A stretch of 35,152 nucleotides of DNA, taken from positions 1-35,152 of the forward strand of contig DAOVDG010000007.1 of assembly GCA_030669595.1 (NCBI GenBank), in the 5' to 3' direction. Below the pieces are notes generated by a model. It had not been told where the DNA came from, ran no database searches, and worked only from the letters and a program-made list of their open reading frames with translations. Position 1 is the stretch's first letter; each line of letters begins with the position of its first letter. The DNA comes from Candidatus Thorarchaeota archaeon (GTDB lineage: Archaea > Asgardarchaeota > Thorarchaeia > Thorarchaeales > Thorarchaeaceae). Below, in pieces: positions 1-7,441 of the stretch. The translations under genes were made by a program, and so were the position numbers.

Positions 1-55
1 ACTCCACCGTCACCGTCAGTTGGCCGGGGACGTAAAATGCCCGTGGAGAGGACAT
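1..55 (-). CDS. 5' end of a leftward gene running off the window; possible beta-sandwich (DUF11-like) protein
   Basis: An ATG at 55-53 on the minus strand opens a frame that stays open to the window edge, giving 18 residues that begin MSSPRAFYVPGQ. The Tyr-x-Pro-Gly-Gln followed by alternating Thr/Val resembles the first strands of the beta-sandwich domains found in archaeal DUF11/CARDB-type proteins. There is no signal peptide in the visible part. The gene follows two other leftward genes, the nearest of which also consists of such domains, so they may be functionally related. The frame is open upstream as far as a stop at 121-119, but ATG55 is the first good start. Only a fragment is visible, so both the gene and the family are tentative. 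Confidence 0.4.
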   Translation of the reverse strand, partial: MSSPRAFYVPGQLTVTVE

Positions 56-65
56 AAGACTTTCA

Positions 66-85
66 GTTAATTCTTCAGAATTAAC
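66..85. promoter_or_regulatory. perfect 9-bp inverted repeat upstream of the leftward partial gene
   Basis: The arms 66-74 and 77-85 are exact reverse complements separated by 2 nt. The element is A/T-rich and lies 11-30 nt upstream of the ATG at 55, where an archaeal core promoter or operator would be expected for a short-leader transcript. It could be a repressor site or a weak hairpin. Between 86 and 195 I see nothing else. Confidence 0.4.
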
Positions 86-195
86 AAAAAGCAACCTCGA
101 TGAAGCAGGAACCGAACATCAGTCAAGGACATTGATGTCCAGGATTGTACAAGTTTCGGGCAACGGTTCTCGCAGGTAGATGCAAAATTGAAAGG

Positions 196-223
196 CAGGT
201 GGGGGAATCTGGCCCCCAACCTG
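196..223 (-). terminator. GC-rich hairpin just downstream of the DUF11-like gene
   Basis: Bases 196-205 pair with 213-223 through a ten-base-pair stem (CAGGT plus five G:C pairs) with one bulged A at 218 and a 7-nt loop. On the minus strand the stem is followed by a moderately T-rich stretch (195-182). It begins about 23 nt past the stop codon of the gene at 246-2036, which suits a transcript end. Archaeal termination relies mainly on U-tracts, so its role is uncertain. Confidence 0.45.
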
Positions 224-245
224 TTGATAAGATGCACGTGATCGA

Positions 246-2036
246 TTAGTCAGATGTCACTTGCGGCTCACGGCGTTCATATTCACCTTCACCGCTCACA
301 GATAATCTGATTCTCTTCTTCTCGCCCGGGTTCATCCGGGTGAAGGTCCATGCGACATTGCTGCCTTTGCGGGTTGGTTTTACCGTTGGCACTAGTTCCT
401 CAGGGTCCACTGACACATATTCAAAGCCAGGTGGTATCCAATCTGTTACGACAACATTCTCCGCAGTCACCTCGCCTCGGTTCTCAACAACGAGCACAAC
501 GACATACTCCCCGACGTCCGTACCCTTGTTTATTGCCTTCTTCGTCGAGATACTCCGCTTCTTGTATATGACCTCCAGCTTGTGATCTTCGCTAGCTACC
601 GTAGCTAGTAGTCCTGCGGGGTGTGTGTTGGCAGAGCATAGTATCGGACTGGGATACTCCTTCTCAGGTCTACTCTTCCATGCCATTATGGCATAATTGA
701 TCTTCACACTCTCGCCAGGCGCGAGTTCTCCTACGGAATCCTTGAGATTACTTATCCCAAATGTGAGCTTATGTGTGGTTTCCGGGTCTTGGTTATTCGG
801 TTCTTTGGTAAACTCGAATTCCCCAGTGTACTCCTTCCCGCGAATCCAGATGGAGATATGCTCCTTTAGAGGTGGCATGACATCATCAGGAAGGTTTTCC
901 TCCACAAGAATCTCGTTCAGCTTTGCAGAGCCATTGTTGGTGATTTCAATTGTGACCTCAACGGGCGTTTTATCAAAGCTGTCCACAGCAGGGGGTTCGA
1001 AGGCTTTCGTGTATCCAATTCGTGCTACGGGGATAATCTGGGCAGTCTTCTCGACCGTTCCTAGCACTCTTTTTGTGACAATTCTCATGGGGGTATAGAT
1101 GATATCTTGGCTGCATTTTGGCGGTGACTTGCTTTCAATGTCAAACTTTGCGCTCCAATCCTGACCGGGAGCCATTTCGAACGCAGGGCTCTCGTCTATC
1201 TTTTGTTCTTTCTTACCGCCGCCCTCTGGAACTAGAAACACGGCTGCCTTGTCAAGTCTTATCATTAAATCGCTCTCATTGGAGCACTCTAGTGTGCATT
1301 CCCAGTGATTTGGCTCGGTTTCAGCGTTCTCGATTCCGGTGAGAAATTCTGTCAAGGCGGTCAGATCCGGATCTAGTTCCGAGCGCTGTTGTCCCTCAGC
1401 TCTATAGGTTACAACTATTTCCCCCGCGACTTTCGACTTGACGTCGTCAACCTTACCAATCGCAGTCACAACCAAAGTGGCGCTTTCCTCAGGGTAGATC
1501 ACGAAGTCTTTCCACACAACCTGACTGGTCCCCTCATCTAACTCAGCCTCTCCTGATGACGCGCTCTCGATGGTGACCTCGGAGAGCTCTGGAGGAACAG
1601 TCTTGTTCAATAGGATGTTGTCAATCTGTCCGCCTGAGATATTCTTCAATTGGATTATCATCCTGATCGGATTATCCGCGCCAAAGACATAGGCCCAATG
1701 CGGCTCTTCGGTTCCAACACTGCTACACGTATCATAAGCCTCAGTGAGTGTGAGGAGCGGAGCTTTTACACCAACCGTGTAGTATGTCTCCCACTTTCCA
1801 GCAGCATCAATCTCTCCCCCAGGAAGCGTTTTCTTCCGGAGGCCAGTGCCTTTGCCAGTTTCACCTAGGTGGACCTTGACGTTCCATATCCTACATCGAT
1901 CCGATGGGTTGGTCACTCTTAGAACGCCTGAAACGTCTATATTGTCAAGGCCGCTTTTTCCGCCTAGGGTGATGTTTTCGCTTTCTTCCAAGTCAATGTT
2001 TACAGTTTTATGCTCGCTCAATCGCGGCTCACCCAC
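246..2036 (-). CDS. tandem DUF11/CARDB-like beta-sandwich protein without export signal
   Basis: This is a 596-residue protein starting at GTG 2036. It is made almost entirely of beta-sandwich domains of the DUF11/CARDB kind. The recurring pattern is a strand ending in an Asn-Gly or Asn-Arg-Gly turn, then an acidic 'D/E-x-(I/L)-P' segment, then a Pro-Gly-(E/K)-(S/K) turn before a final alternating strand. The clearest copies are at about residues 115-205, 335-455 and 490-590. Such domains are normally extracellular, yet the N-terminus (MGEPRLSEHK) is hydrophilic and I find no signal peptide, transmembrane helix or C-terminal anchor. It lies 60 nt downstream of the degenerate metallo-beta-lactamase-fold gene on the same strand, probably co-transcribed. 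It may be a cytoplasmic scaffold or leave by a non-classical route. The domain class is fairly clear; the function is unknown. Confidence 0.7.
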   Translation of the reverse strand: MGEPRLSEHKTVNIDLEESENITLGGKSGLDNIDVSGVLRVTNPSDRCRIWNVKVHLGETGKGTGLRKKTLPGGEIDAAGKWETYYTVGVKAPLLTLTEAYDTCSSVGTEEPHWAYVFGADNPIRMIIQLKNISGGQIDNILLNKTVPPELSEVTIESASSGEAELDEGTSQVVWKDFVIYPEESATLVVTAIGKVDDVKSKVAGEIVVTYRAEGQQRSELDPDLTALTEFLTGIENAETEPNHWECTLECSNESDLMIRLDKAAVFLVPEGGGKKEQKIDESPAFEMAPGQDWSAKFDIESKSPPKCSQDIIYTPMRIVTKRVLGTVEKTAQIIPVARIGYTKAFEPPAVDSFDKTPVEVTIEITNNGSAKLNEILVEENLPDDVMPPLKEHISIWIRGKEYTGEFEFTKEPNNQDPETTHKLTFGISNLKDSVGELAPGESVKINYAIMAWKSRPEKEYPSPILCSANTHPAGLLATVASEDHKLEVIYKKRSISTKKAINKGTDVGEYVVVLVVENRGEVTAENVVVTDWIPPGFEYVSVDPEELVPTVKPTRKGSNVAWTFTRMNPGEKKRIRLSVSGEGEYERREPQVTSD

Positions 2037-2096
2037 TTGTCTTTCTCTTAACCTCTCGAGTGCGTATTCCGCTCAAAGAGCAGCTCAGCGAATGGA

Positions 2097-2792
2097 TTAG
2101 GATAGTGTATGTCTAAACTCGTTGCCTGCGGCCCAGTGAATCTCTAGGACTTGATCGTGCTCCATGACTACGGGTATGACTCCCTGTCCGAATTGGGATA
2201 CATACTTCGCGAAATTCGATGGTTGATCTGGCGAAGTCCACCTTACAGGGATACCAATCCTAGGTTTGGCGTCCAGGCATAGGCTGACCGCGTCTTTCAC
2301 CTCGAACACCTCTCCGCCCCCTATGGGAACAATGAGAACATCCATCTCGAATTCACCGAATGGGCCTTGCACTGCACTATCACCAAGATAGCCGACTTTC
2401 ATGCCGCCCATCTCGATGTAGAGTCCAAGGTTCTCATACCTCTCACCAGACTTGGGGTCCTTCTTCTGAAGGGTGAAGGCACCAATCCTCAGACCAGGGG
2501 TTTCATAGGTTTCTTCAACCTTGAGTGTATGAAGCAACCAGGATTTCCCGCCCTGAGACCTGACCTTCTCGACTGTTTCCTCGTTTCCCAAGAACCAAGC
2601 CTTGGCGTTGGCCGCAATTTCAGCGGCATTTCCCACAGAGTCATCGTCACGGTTTGTCGCTACAATGATTCTCACGTCAATGTCTTCAGGCACAACGGGT
2701 TCGCCATTACAAATCCCTGGATTCAGCAGGAGTGTGATGTCCTTAGACTCCAGTACGAATGTAGTGTGGCCGAAGTATGTGAGTTTCAGCAA
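2097..2792 (-). CDS. metallo-beta-lactamase-fold protein (UlaG-like) with lost metal motif
   Basis: This 231-residue protein starts at TTG 2792; the codon immediately upstream is an in-frame stop, so no longer start exists. The layout is that of UlaG/L-ascorbate-6-phosphate lactonase-like MBL proteins: an opening strand with Phe-Gly-His-Thr-Thr-Phe, the strand preceding the metal loop (VRIIVATN), a Gly-Tyr-Leu-Gly-Asp-Ser segment equivalent to the HaGDT region, and a Val-Pro-Ile-Gly-Gly-Gly turn. The signature His-x-His-x-Asp-His is absent: the aligned loop reads ATNRDDDSVGN, and the late His is replaced in GIPVRW. It is therefore probably not a zinc hydrolase and may be a binding or structural derivative. 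It lies upstream of the DUF11-like gene in the same direction. Confidence 0.7.
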   Translation of the reverse strand: MLKLTYFGHTTFVLESKDITLLLNPGICNGEPVVPEDIDVRIIVATNRDDDSVGNAAEIAANAKAWFLGNEETVEKVRSQGGKSWLLHTLKVEETYETPGLRIGAFTLQKKDPKSGERYENLGLYIEMGGMKVGYLGDSAVQGPFGEFEMDVLIVPIGGGEVFEVKDAVSLCLDAKPRIGIPVRWTSPDQPSNFAKYVSQFGQGVIPVVMEHDQVLEIHWAAGNEFRHTLS

Positions 2793-2960
2793 TCAAGCAC
2801 TTCCCGTCGCTTCGCTAAGTTACCATTTAGCCAGAATACTTGCTACAGCTGAATTGTTGCGGTGTGTCCTTAAAAGATAATTCCGCACAAGCAGAATCTG
2901 GTATTGACTACTGGCGATATTACGCAGATATTGTCATCGTTGACTCATGCATTCCGAGTG

Positions 2961-2997
2961 CTATCTTTTTATGATTGCAGCCACACTCAACAGTGGC
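2961..2997 (+). promoter_or_regulatory. probable promoter of the nurA-herA-mre11-rad50 operon
   Basis: A TATA-like element (CTTTTTATG, about 2965-2973) lies about 70 nt before the nurA ATG, predicting a transcript start near 2995 and a leader of about 45 nt carrying the Shine-Dalgarno sequence. A small inverted repeat (GCCAC 2980-2984 with GTGGC 2993-2997) sits between TATA and the predicted start and could be an operator. The rest of 2793-2960 holds only a TATA-like stretch for the leftward gene (around 2868-2878). Confidence 0.4.
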
Positions 2998-3040
2998 AAT
3001 CGTTTGAATGCTCGTTTGCTAATCTGAAAAGAGGGGTTTG

Positions 3041-4333
3041 ATGCTCGAGAAGATCCTCACCGATAAGTTCAGGAAACTATTGAAAACGGTTCTTGAAGAC
3101 ATTCAGAACCAACAAGACCGTCGAGATGAGGAGGAGTTCGCCAAGGACGAGGTGAGAATCAAGGAGGACCTCCTTGATACCATGGAATCCTACTCGGCTG
3201 ATATTGTACTCGATGAGGACTTCCTCGTTGCAGCTGTTGACGGGTCTGGGACTGAGAACTTTGGCACGCTTGATGATATACGCATCCACCTGCTAAGCAC
3301 TGCAACCGTGATACTTGACACTAACACACAGAAAGGTCCCCCATTTTCGATAATGGAACGAGCGACCTTGGGAGATGAACTTGGAGCACAGCCCTCTCTC
3401 GATATGCATTGGCACTCCGGTGTACGTCACGATGCAAAGAACAAGATGGCCGACAGTCTGACGAACATCTATCCCAACAAGGATACAACTGACTTCGTAA
3501 CACAATTCTTCCGAGATGATTTGGGGCCTCAAGTGAAATCGTTCTCTGACTTGGATAACACTGACTTTGCCCGCTACAAATCCAAACTGGAGAACATGGT
3601 TTCCCTCATCTCAAGGGCCGGATACCTCACCAACCCCGTTGTCCATGACGAACTCAGAACGGTGTCAGAATATGCCGCTATCAGAAAAGTGCTGACTAGC
3701 AAGTTCAAGCCGAAGTTCATCCTTATCGATGGTGCAATGAGTATCTTCATGCACCATGTTCTCAAATATCCCTCGATGCCAAGCGGATTCATGCTGAGAG
3801 AGCTCTGCGCTATGGCCCGGGATAAAGAAGTCATTCTCTGTGCTGTGAGCAAGAATCACACAATACCATTTGCACACAGGATTGCGAAAATGGCAGAAGA
3901 CATATTCGGCGCGGAAGCGAAATGGTTCTGTTTGCTACCATCAACGAACGATCCGAATGGAGGTCTCCACATCATTAGTGACAGGACGTACCTACCGCCA
4001 AAGCTTGCGGTGCCATACCTGTTCAGCTTCTCACGAGACAATAGGCCTTCGCGAATCGATTTCGATCGAATTTGGTGGCTCAAGAACATCTTTGTACGAG
4101 GCGACCCCGCGGCAACAAGAGCGAATGAGAAACAGCTCTTTTGTGACCTAGAGTTCATGTCCAGGGACGCAAGATGGTATGGCTATCCTGTGGCATTAGC
4201 TCTCGCCCATGAGGCATGTAAGCTCAGTTATGAGGACCTTGGGCTGGCACGTGAAGTATACCGGGACGTACTGCGTGCAACTAATCACGACCCCCGGAGG
4301 GCACTTCCTCTTCGGGAAGACTACAACCTTTGA
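3041..4333 (+). CDS. nurA: NurA 5'-3' nuclease
   Basis: NurA is the archaeal nuclease that works with the HerA translocase and Mre11-Rad50 to resect DNA double-strand breaks for recombination. The protein is 430 residues from ATG 3041, chosen over the in-frame TTG at 3038 because GAGG at 3031-3034 gives a 6-nt spacing. The NurA/RNase H-like core is visible: an early acidic motif VAAVDGSG (Asp67), a second strand ILIDGAM (Asp230), a following AVSKNH segment, and a late His-Glu region near the C-terminus. These acidic residues are the expected metal ligands. An N-terminal helical region (1-60) precedes the core. It is the first gene of an operon with herA 13 nt downstream. Family assignment is strong because of motif and context together. 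Confidence 0.9.
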   Translation: MLEKILTDKFRKLLKTVLEDIQNQQDRRDEEEFAKDEVRIKEDLLDTMESYSADIVLDEDFLVAAVDGSGTENFGTLDDIRIHLLSTATVILDTNTQKGPPFSIMERATLGDELGAQPSLDMHWHSGVRHDAKNKMADSLTNIYPNKDTTDFVTQFFRDDLGPQVKSFSDLDNTDFARYKSKLENMVSLISRAGYLTNPVVHDELRTVSEYAAIRKVLTSKFKPKFILIDGAMSIFMHHVLKYPSMPSGFMLRELCAMARDKEVILCAVSKNHTIPFAHRIAKMAEDIFGAEAKWFCLLPSTNDPNGGLHIISDRTYLPPKLAVPYLFSFSRDNRPSRIDFDRIWWLKNIFVRGDPAATRANEKQLFCDLEFMSRDARWYGYPVALALAHEACKLSYEDLGLAREVYRDVLRATNHDPRRALPLREDYNL

Positions 4334-4346
4334 CATGAGATGATAG

Positions 4347-6119
4347 ATGATGGCGTTCAACAAAGACAACCTAGGCGAACTATTCGGAAAAGTCGGTATG
4401 GGCAACCAGACTAACCTAGAAATAATGGGAAACAATCGCGACATTAGTGTCGGCGAGATATTTATGATTACTTCGGAGCGTGATGGTCATGAGCGGGTCT
4501 TTTTCTTCCGAGTTTTAGGACTCCAAAACTATCTGAGACAAGTAGATGACATGAGCCGTGTTGCTGGCACCCTCATGGTGGAAGGCGACGCGTATCTCTC
4601 GGGAATCGAGCGCAACATGCTCTTGGACGTACAGGGCCGAATGCTTGGCTACGCAGAGCGTATTGACAAAAAGTGGGTGTTTCGTTCTCCACGCCGCTTG
4701 CCCGATCATCTTGCGTCTGTGTACAGACCCGTGCCAGGAATATCAGACTCCATCGTCTGCACGATGCTCGAATCTCAGACCGGCGGTGAGATGTATGTCG
4801 GAGACCTCCAAGTAGGCGAAGCAACCCTTGATGTGCCTGTGATGATTCCTTCTAAGTTCCTGCCCATGCACCTTGGGATATTTGGTTCAACAGGATCTGG
4901 AAAGAGCAATCTCATGATGGTTCTCATCAAGTCATTGATTGACACTAATATCACTGCAAGCACAAACCCTGATGGCAATATGCTTCGGATATCTGCCTTC
5001 TGTATCGACCCACATGATGAATTCGCTAAGGGTGTAGACAAATACGGAATCCACCACATAGTCGAAGCCATGAGTCCAACGATTAGGTTAGAGGTCTTGG
5101 GAAACTTCTACTACCTGACAACACATTTGAGAGCCACGCCGCGGGACGTAAAGAAGTACGCCAAGGAAATCAGAATTAAGTGGGATGAGATTCAACCACG
5201 GGATTTGTACTCTATCACTGAATTCACACCCCAGATGAATTCATTCATTGATGCCACGTATGCGCTCAAGCGCGAAGATTGGATTGCCGAGATACTTGAA
5301 ATGGAGAAAGAACCTGAGGGGATGTCTACACCCAAGGGGACAATGAGAGCAGTCCAGCGGAGGCTCCGGTTCCTGAAGCGTTCCCCGATATTCATCAAGG
5401 ATGGAACGTCAATTCTTGATGACATCTATGAGGCGATGGAATCCGGCCGTATTCTAGTTGTGAACACAAGCCTGATGAGTGACACAGAGCAATTCCTCCT
5501 GACAACCGTGGTTACCCGTACCTTGTCCGACATGAGGCGAGCTGTGAAGAGTAGTGGTACCCTGGGAGATTTCGAAAAGCAAGGGTATATGCGACTACCA
5601 AAATCCTTCTTCAATCGAGTCAAGAAAATGGCCCGGAGTTTCTATGGCCGTGGAGGGACAAGTGACTCTGCTGAGGTGAAAAATCCGCGTAATTTACCGG
5701 TCATCCAGATTACAGTAGAGGAGGCTCCTTCAATCCTCAATCCAGAACTTATGAAGGGACGGTCGGTATTCAAGGACATCTCAAGGCAAGGGCGGAAGTT
5801 CAATATCGGACTCCTAGTTGTAAGTCAACAAGTTAGCGTGCTTGACAATGTGATTCTTAGTCAGATGAATACGGAGATTAACCTGCGGATGGGAAATGAA
5901 CGTGAGATTAGGGCGTGCATCGATAATGCAAGTGTCAATATCTCTGGATTTGAGAACGAATTCCGAGTGATGTCACGAGGAGAGGCATTGCTGACTGCCT
6001 CATATCGAGAGCTGCCATTGCCTGTTAGGATTCCGTTGTTTGATACTATCTTCGAACGTGACAAGGACAAGTACAAGAGCAAGAGGTCCAGCAAGAAGAG
6101 TGAGAAGCACATTCTCTGA
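4347..6119 (+). CDS. herA: HerA bipolar DNA translocase/helicase
   Basis: HerA is a hexameric FtsK-like ATPase that threads DNA and drives NurA in end resection. The 590-residue length is within the family's range. An N-terminal HAS-barrel region occupies about residues 25-170. It is followed by a RecA-like core with Walker A GSTGSGKS at 180-187, a Walker B-like strand (FCIDPHDEF) about 45 residues later, a helical insertion, and a late segment with conserved Gln-Gly-Arg and Ser-Gln-Gln that fits the sensor region. The C-terminus is strongly basic (Lys/Ser-rich last 20 residues). The start is one of two adjacent ATGs (4347, 4350), 13 nt after nurA, and mre11 follows by 11 nt. This is the classic archaeal resection operon. 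Confidence 0.93.
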   Translation: MMAFNKDNLGELFGKVGMGNQTNLEIMGNNRDISVGEIFMITSERDGHERVFFFRVLGLQNYLRQVDDMSRVAGTLMVEGDAYLSGIERNMLLDVQGRMLGYAERIDKKWVFRSPRRLPDHLASVYRPVPGISDSIVCTMLESQTGGEMYVGDLQVGEATLDVPVMIPSKFLPMHLGIFGSTGSGKSNLMMVLIKSLIDTNITASTNPDGNMLRISAFCIDPHDEFAKGVDKYGIHHIVEAMSPTIRLEVLGNFYYLTTHLRATPRDVKKYAKEIRIKWDEIQPRDLYSITEFTPQMNSFIDATYALKREDWIAEILEMEKEPEGMSTPKGTMRAVQRRLRFLKRSPIFIKDGTSILDDIYEAMESGRILVVNTSLMSDTEQFLLTTVVTRTLSDMRRAVKSSGTLGDFEKQGYMRLPKSFFNRVKKMARSFYGRGGTSDSAEVKNPRNLPVIQITVEEAPSILNPELMKGRSVFKDISRQGRKFNIGLLVVSQQVSVLDNVILSQMNTEINLRMGNEREIRACIDNASVNISGFENEFRVMSRGEALLTASYRELPLPVRIPLFDTIFERDKDKYKSKRSSKKSEKHIL

Positions 6120-6130
6120 GGAGTAGAGCG

Positions 6131-7441
6131 ATGACTGTAAGAGTTGCGCATATTTCTGACACCCATCTTGGCACGAAGCCCCGGGAAGGTGTTAGGCATA
6201 ACATCTGGGCAGTTGAGATGCGCACCAGAGTCCTCGAGAACGACTTCTATGAGCGTTTCTCAGAGCTGTTTACCAGGATAGCCGAGCTCGATCCGCCGGT
6301 TGATATTGTGGTCCATTCTGGGGACCTCTATAATCAACCTTGGGAGGGCAACCCTACTCAGCCTCCTGTTGTTGCGAGAGAAACAGTCATTACCGTGCTG
6401 AAGAGATTCATTGAGAAAACTAACATACCTGTTCTGATACTGGACGGCAATCATGGCATATACAGGAATCTTGAGGTGTCATTTCTTGATAGCCTGAAGA
6501 TGGCAATTCCCGGTCTGGATGTGGCTACCCAACAGGATCTGAAACATGCATTTCGGGAAGGAAAACCCCTCGTGCGTTCATACGAGAAACTGAATGTCCA
6601 TTGTTTTCCTTTCATTGAGTACAGCGTTCTCGAATCTGCTGGCGCAGTAGTTGCCTTCAACGACTGGATCATAACCCACCAGCTTCCGAACTCTGACCGC
6701 CCATCTATAGCAGTGGCACACGGAATGGATATTGACCGTAGCCTTCACCCAGCCATCTTCAGCATGGGATATGACTACATTGCATTAGGTCACAACCACC
6801 ATCAGCACAAGCATGCAAAGAATGCGTGGTACGCTGGTTCTCCAGAGCGGTGGAGGTTTGATGAAATTAAACACGAGAAAGGATTCCTTGTAATCGACAT
6901 TGAGCGTGGAAAGGATCCGATAGTCACTCCTCAACACATTGTCTTTGCACGACCTGTTTACACCGAGAAGATTGCAATAGAAACCGATGATACGGTTGAA
7001 TCAATCGTTCAAAGGATAGAATCATTGTTCGACGAGAAGAATCTGAAGGGGCCGTGGGACTCGGTTACTGCCGCGCGAGTGCGACTAGTCTTCAAGGGTG
7101 GGTCATCGAGAATCAGTGGGTTCGACCTTAGCCTCGCAATGGAATCATTTCGCATGAAGGTCTTATCACAGGACTCTGAGTACAATATCGTGCAGCTCGT
7201 ATGGACAATAAGGCATCGTGAAATCGACCATGATGAAGCAGCATACCCTGAGATTGAATCCGAGTATCTAATCGAAGACCCCGAGGAGGATTTCCAGGCT
7301 TATTTAAAGACGCTATCACTCGACGAGAAGTACGACCCCAAAACACTAACTCGAATTGCAGTACGTGCTCTTGAGATTGCAGTTGGACGAAGTGGGGAGA
7401 AGCTCACTCTGGATACGATCTCAAAGGAGGAATCTGGGTGA
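6131..7441 (+). CDS. mre11: Mre11 nuclease
   Basis: This is the calcineurin-like phosphoesterase subunit of the Mre11-Rad50 break-processing complex. All phosphoesterase motifs are intact: DTHLG (Asp10, His12), SGDLYNQP (Asp65), DGNHG (Asn107, His108), the AHG motif (His197) and GHNHHQHK (His221, His223), so Mn-dependent nuclease activity is expected. A capping domain fills about 270-400, and the C-terminal helical segment should contact Rad50. The length (436) is typical for archaea. GAGGAG at 6118-6123 overlaps the herA stop and gives 7-nt spacing to ATG 6131. The last codons overlap the rad50 start by 4 nt (GTGA), indicating translational coupling and probably balanced stoichiometry. Confidence 0.95.
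   Translation: MTVRVAHISDTHLGTKPREGVRHNIWAVEMRTRVLENDFYERFSELFTRIAELDPPVDIVVHSGDLYNQPWEGNPTQPPVVARETVITVLKRFIEKTNIPVLILDGNHGIYRNLEVSFLDSLKMAIPGLDVATQQDLKHAFREGKPLVRSYEKLNVHCFPFIEYSVLESAGAVVAFNDWIITHQLPNSDRPSIAVAHGMDIDRSLHPAIFSMGYDYIALGHNHHQHKHAKNAWYAGSPERWRFDEIKHEKGFLVIDIERGKDPIVTPQHIVFARPVYTEKIAIETDDTVESIVQRIESLFDEKNLKGPWDSVTAARVRLVFKGGSSRISGFDLSLAMESFRMKVLSQDSEYNIVQLVWTIRHREIDHDEAAYPEIESEYLIEDPEEDFQAYLKTLSLDEKYDPKTLTRIAVRALEIAVGRSGEKLTLDTISKEESG

Noticed and set aside
340-1342. Several rightward open frames opposite the DUF11-like gene
   Set aside because: Low-complexity Ser/Thr/Arg translation, no ribosome sites, fully explained as antisense shadows.
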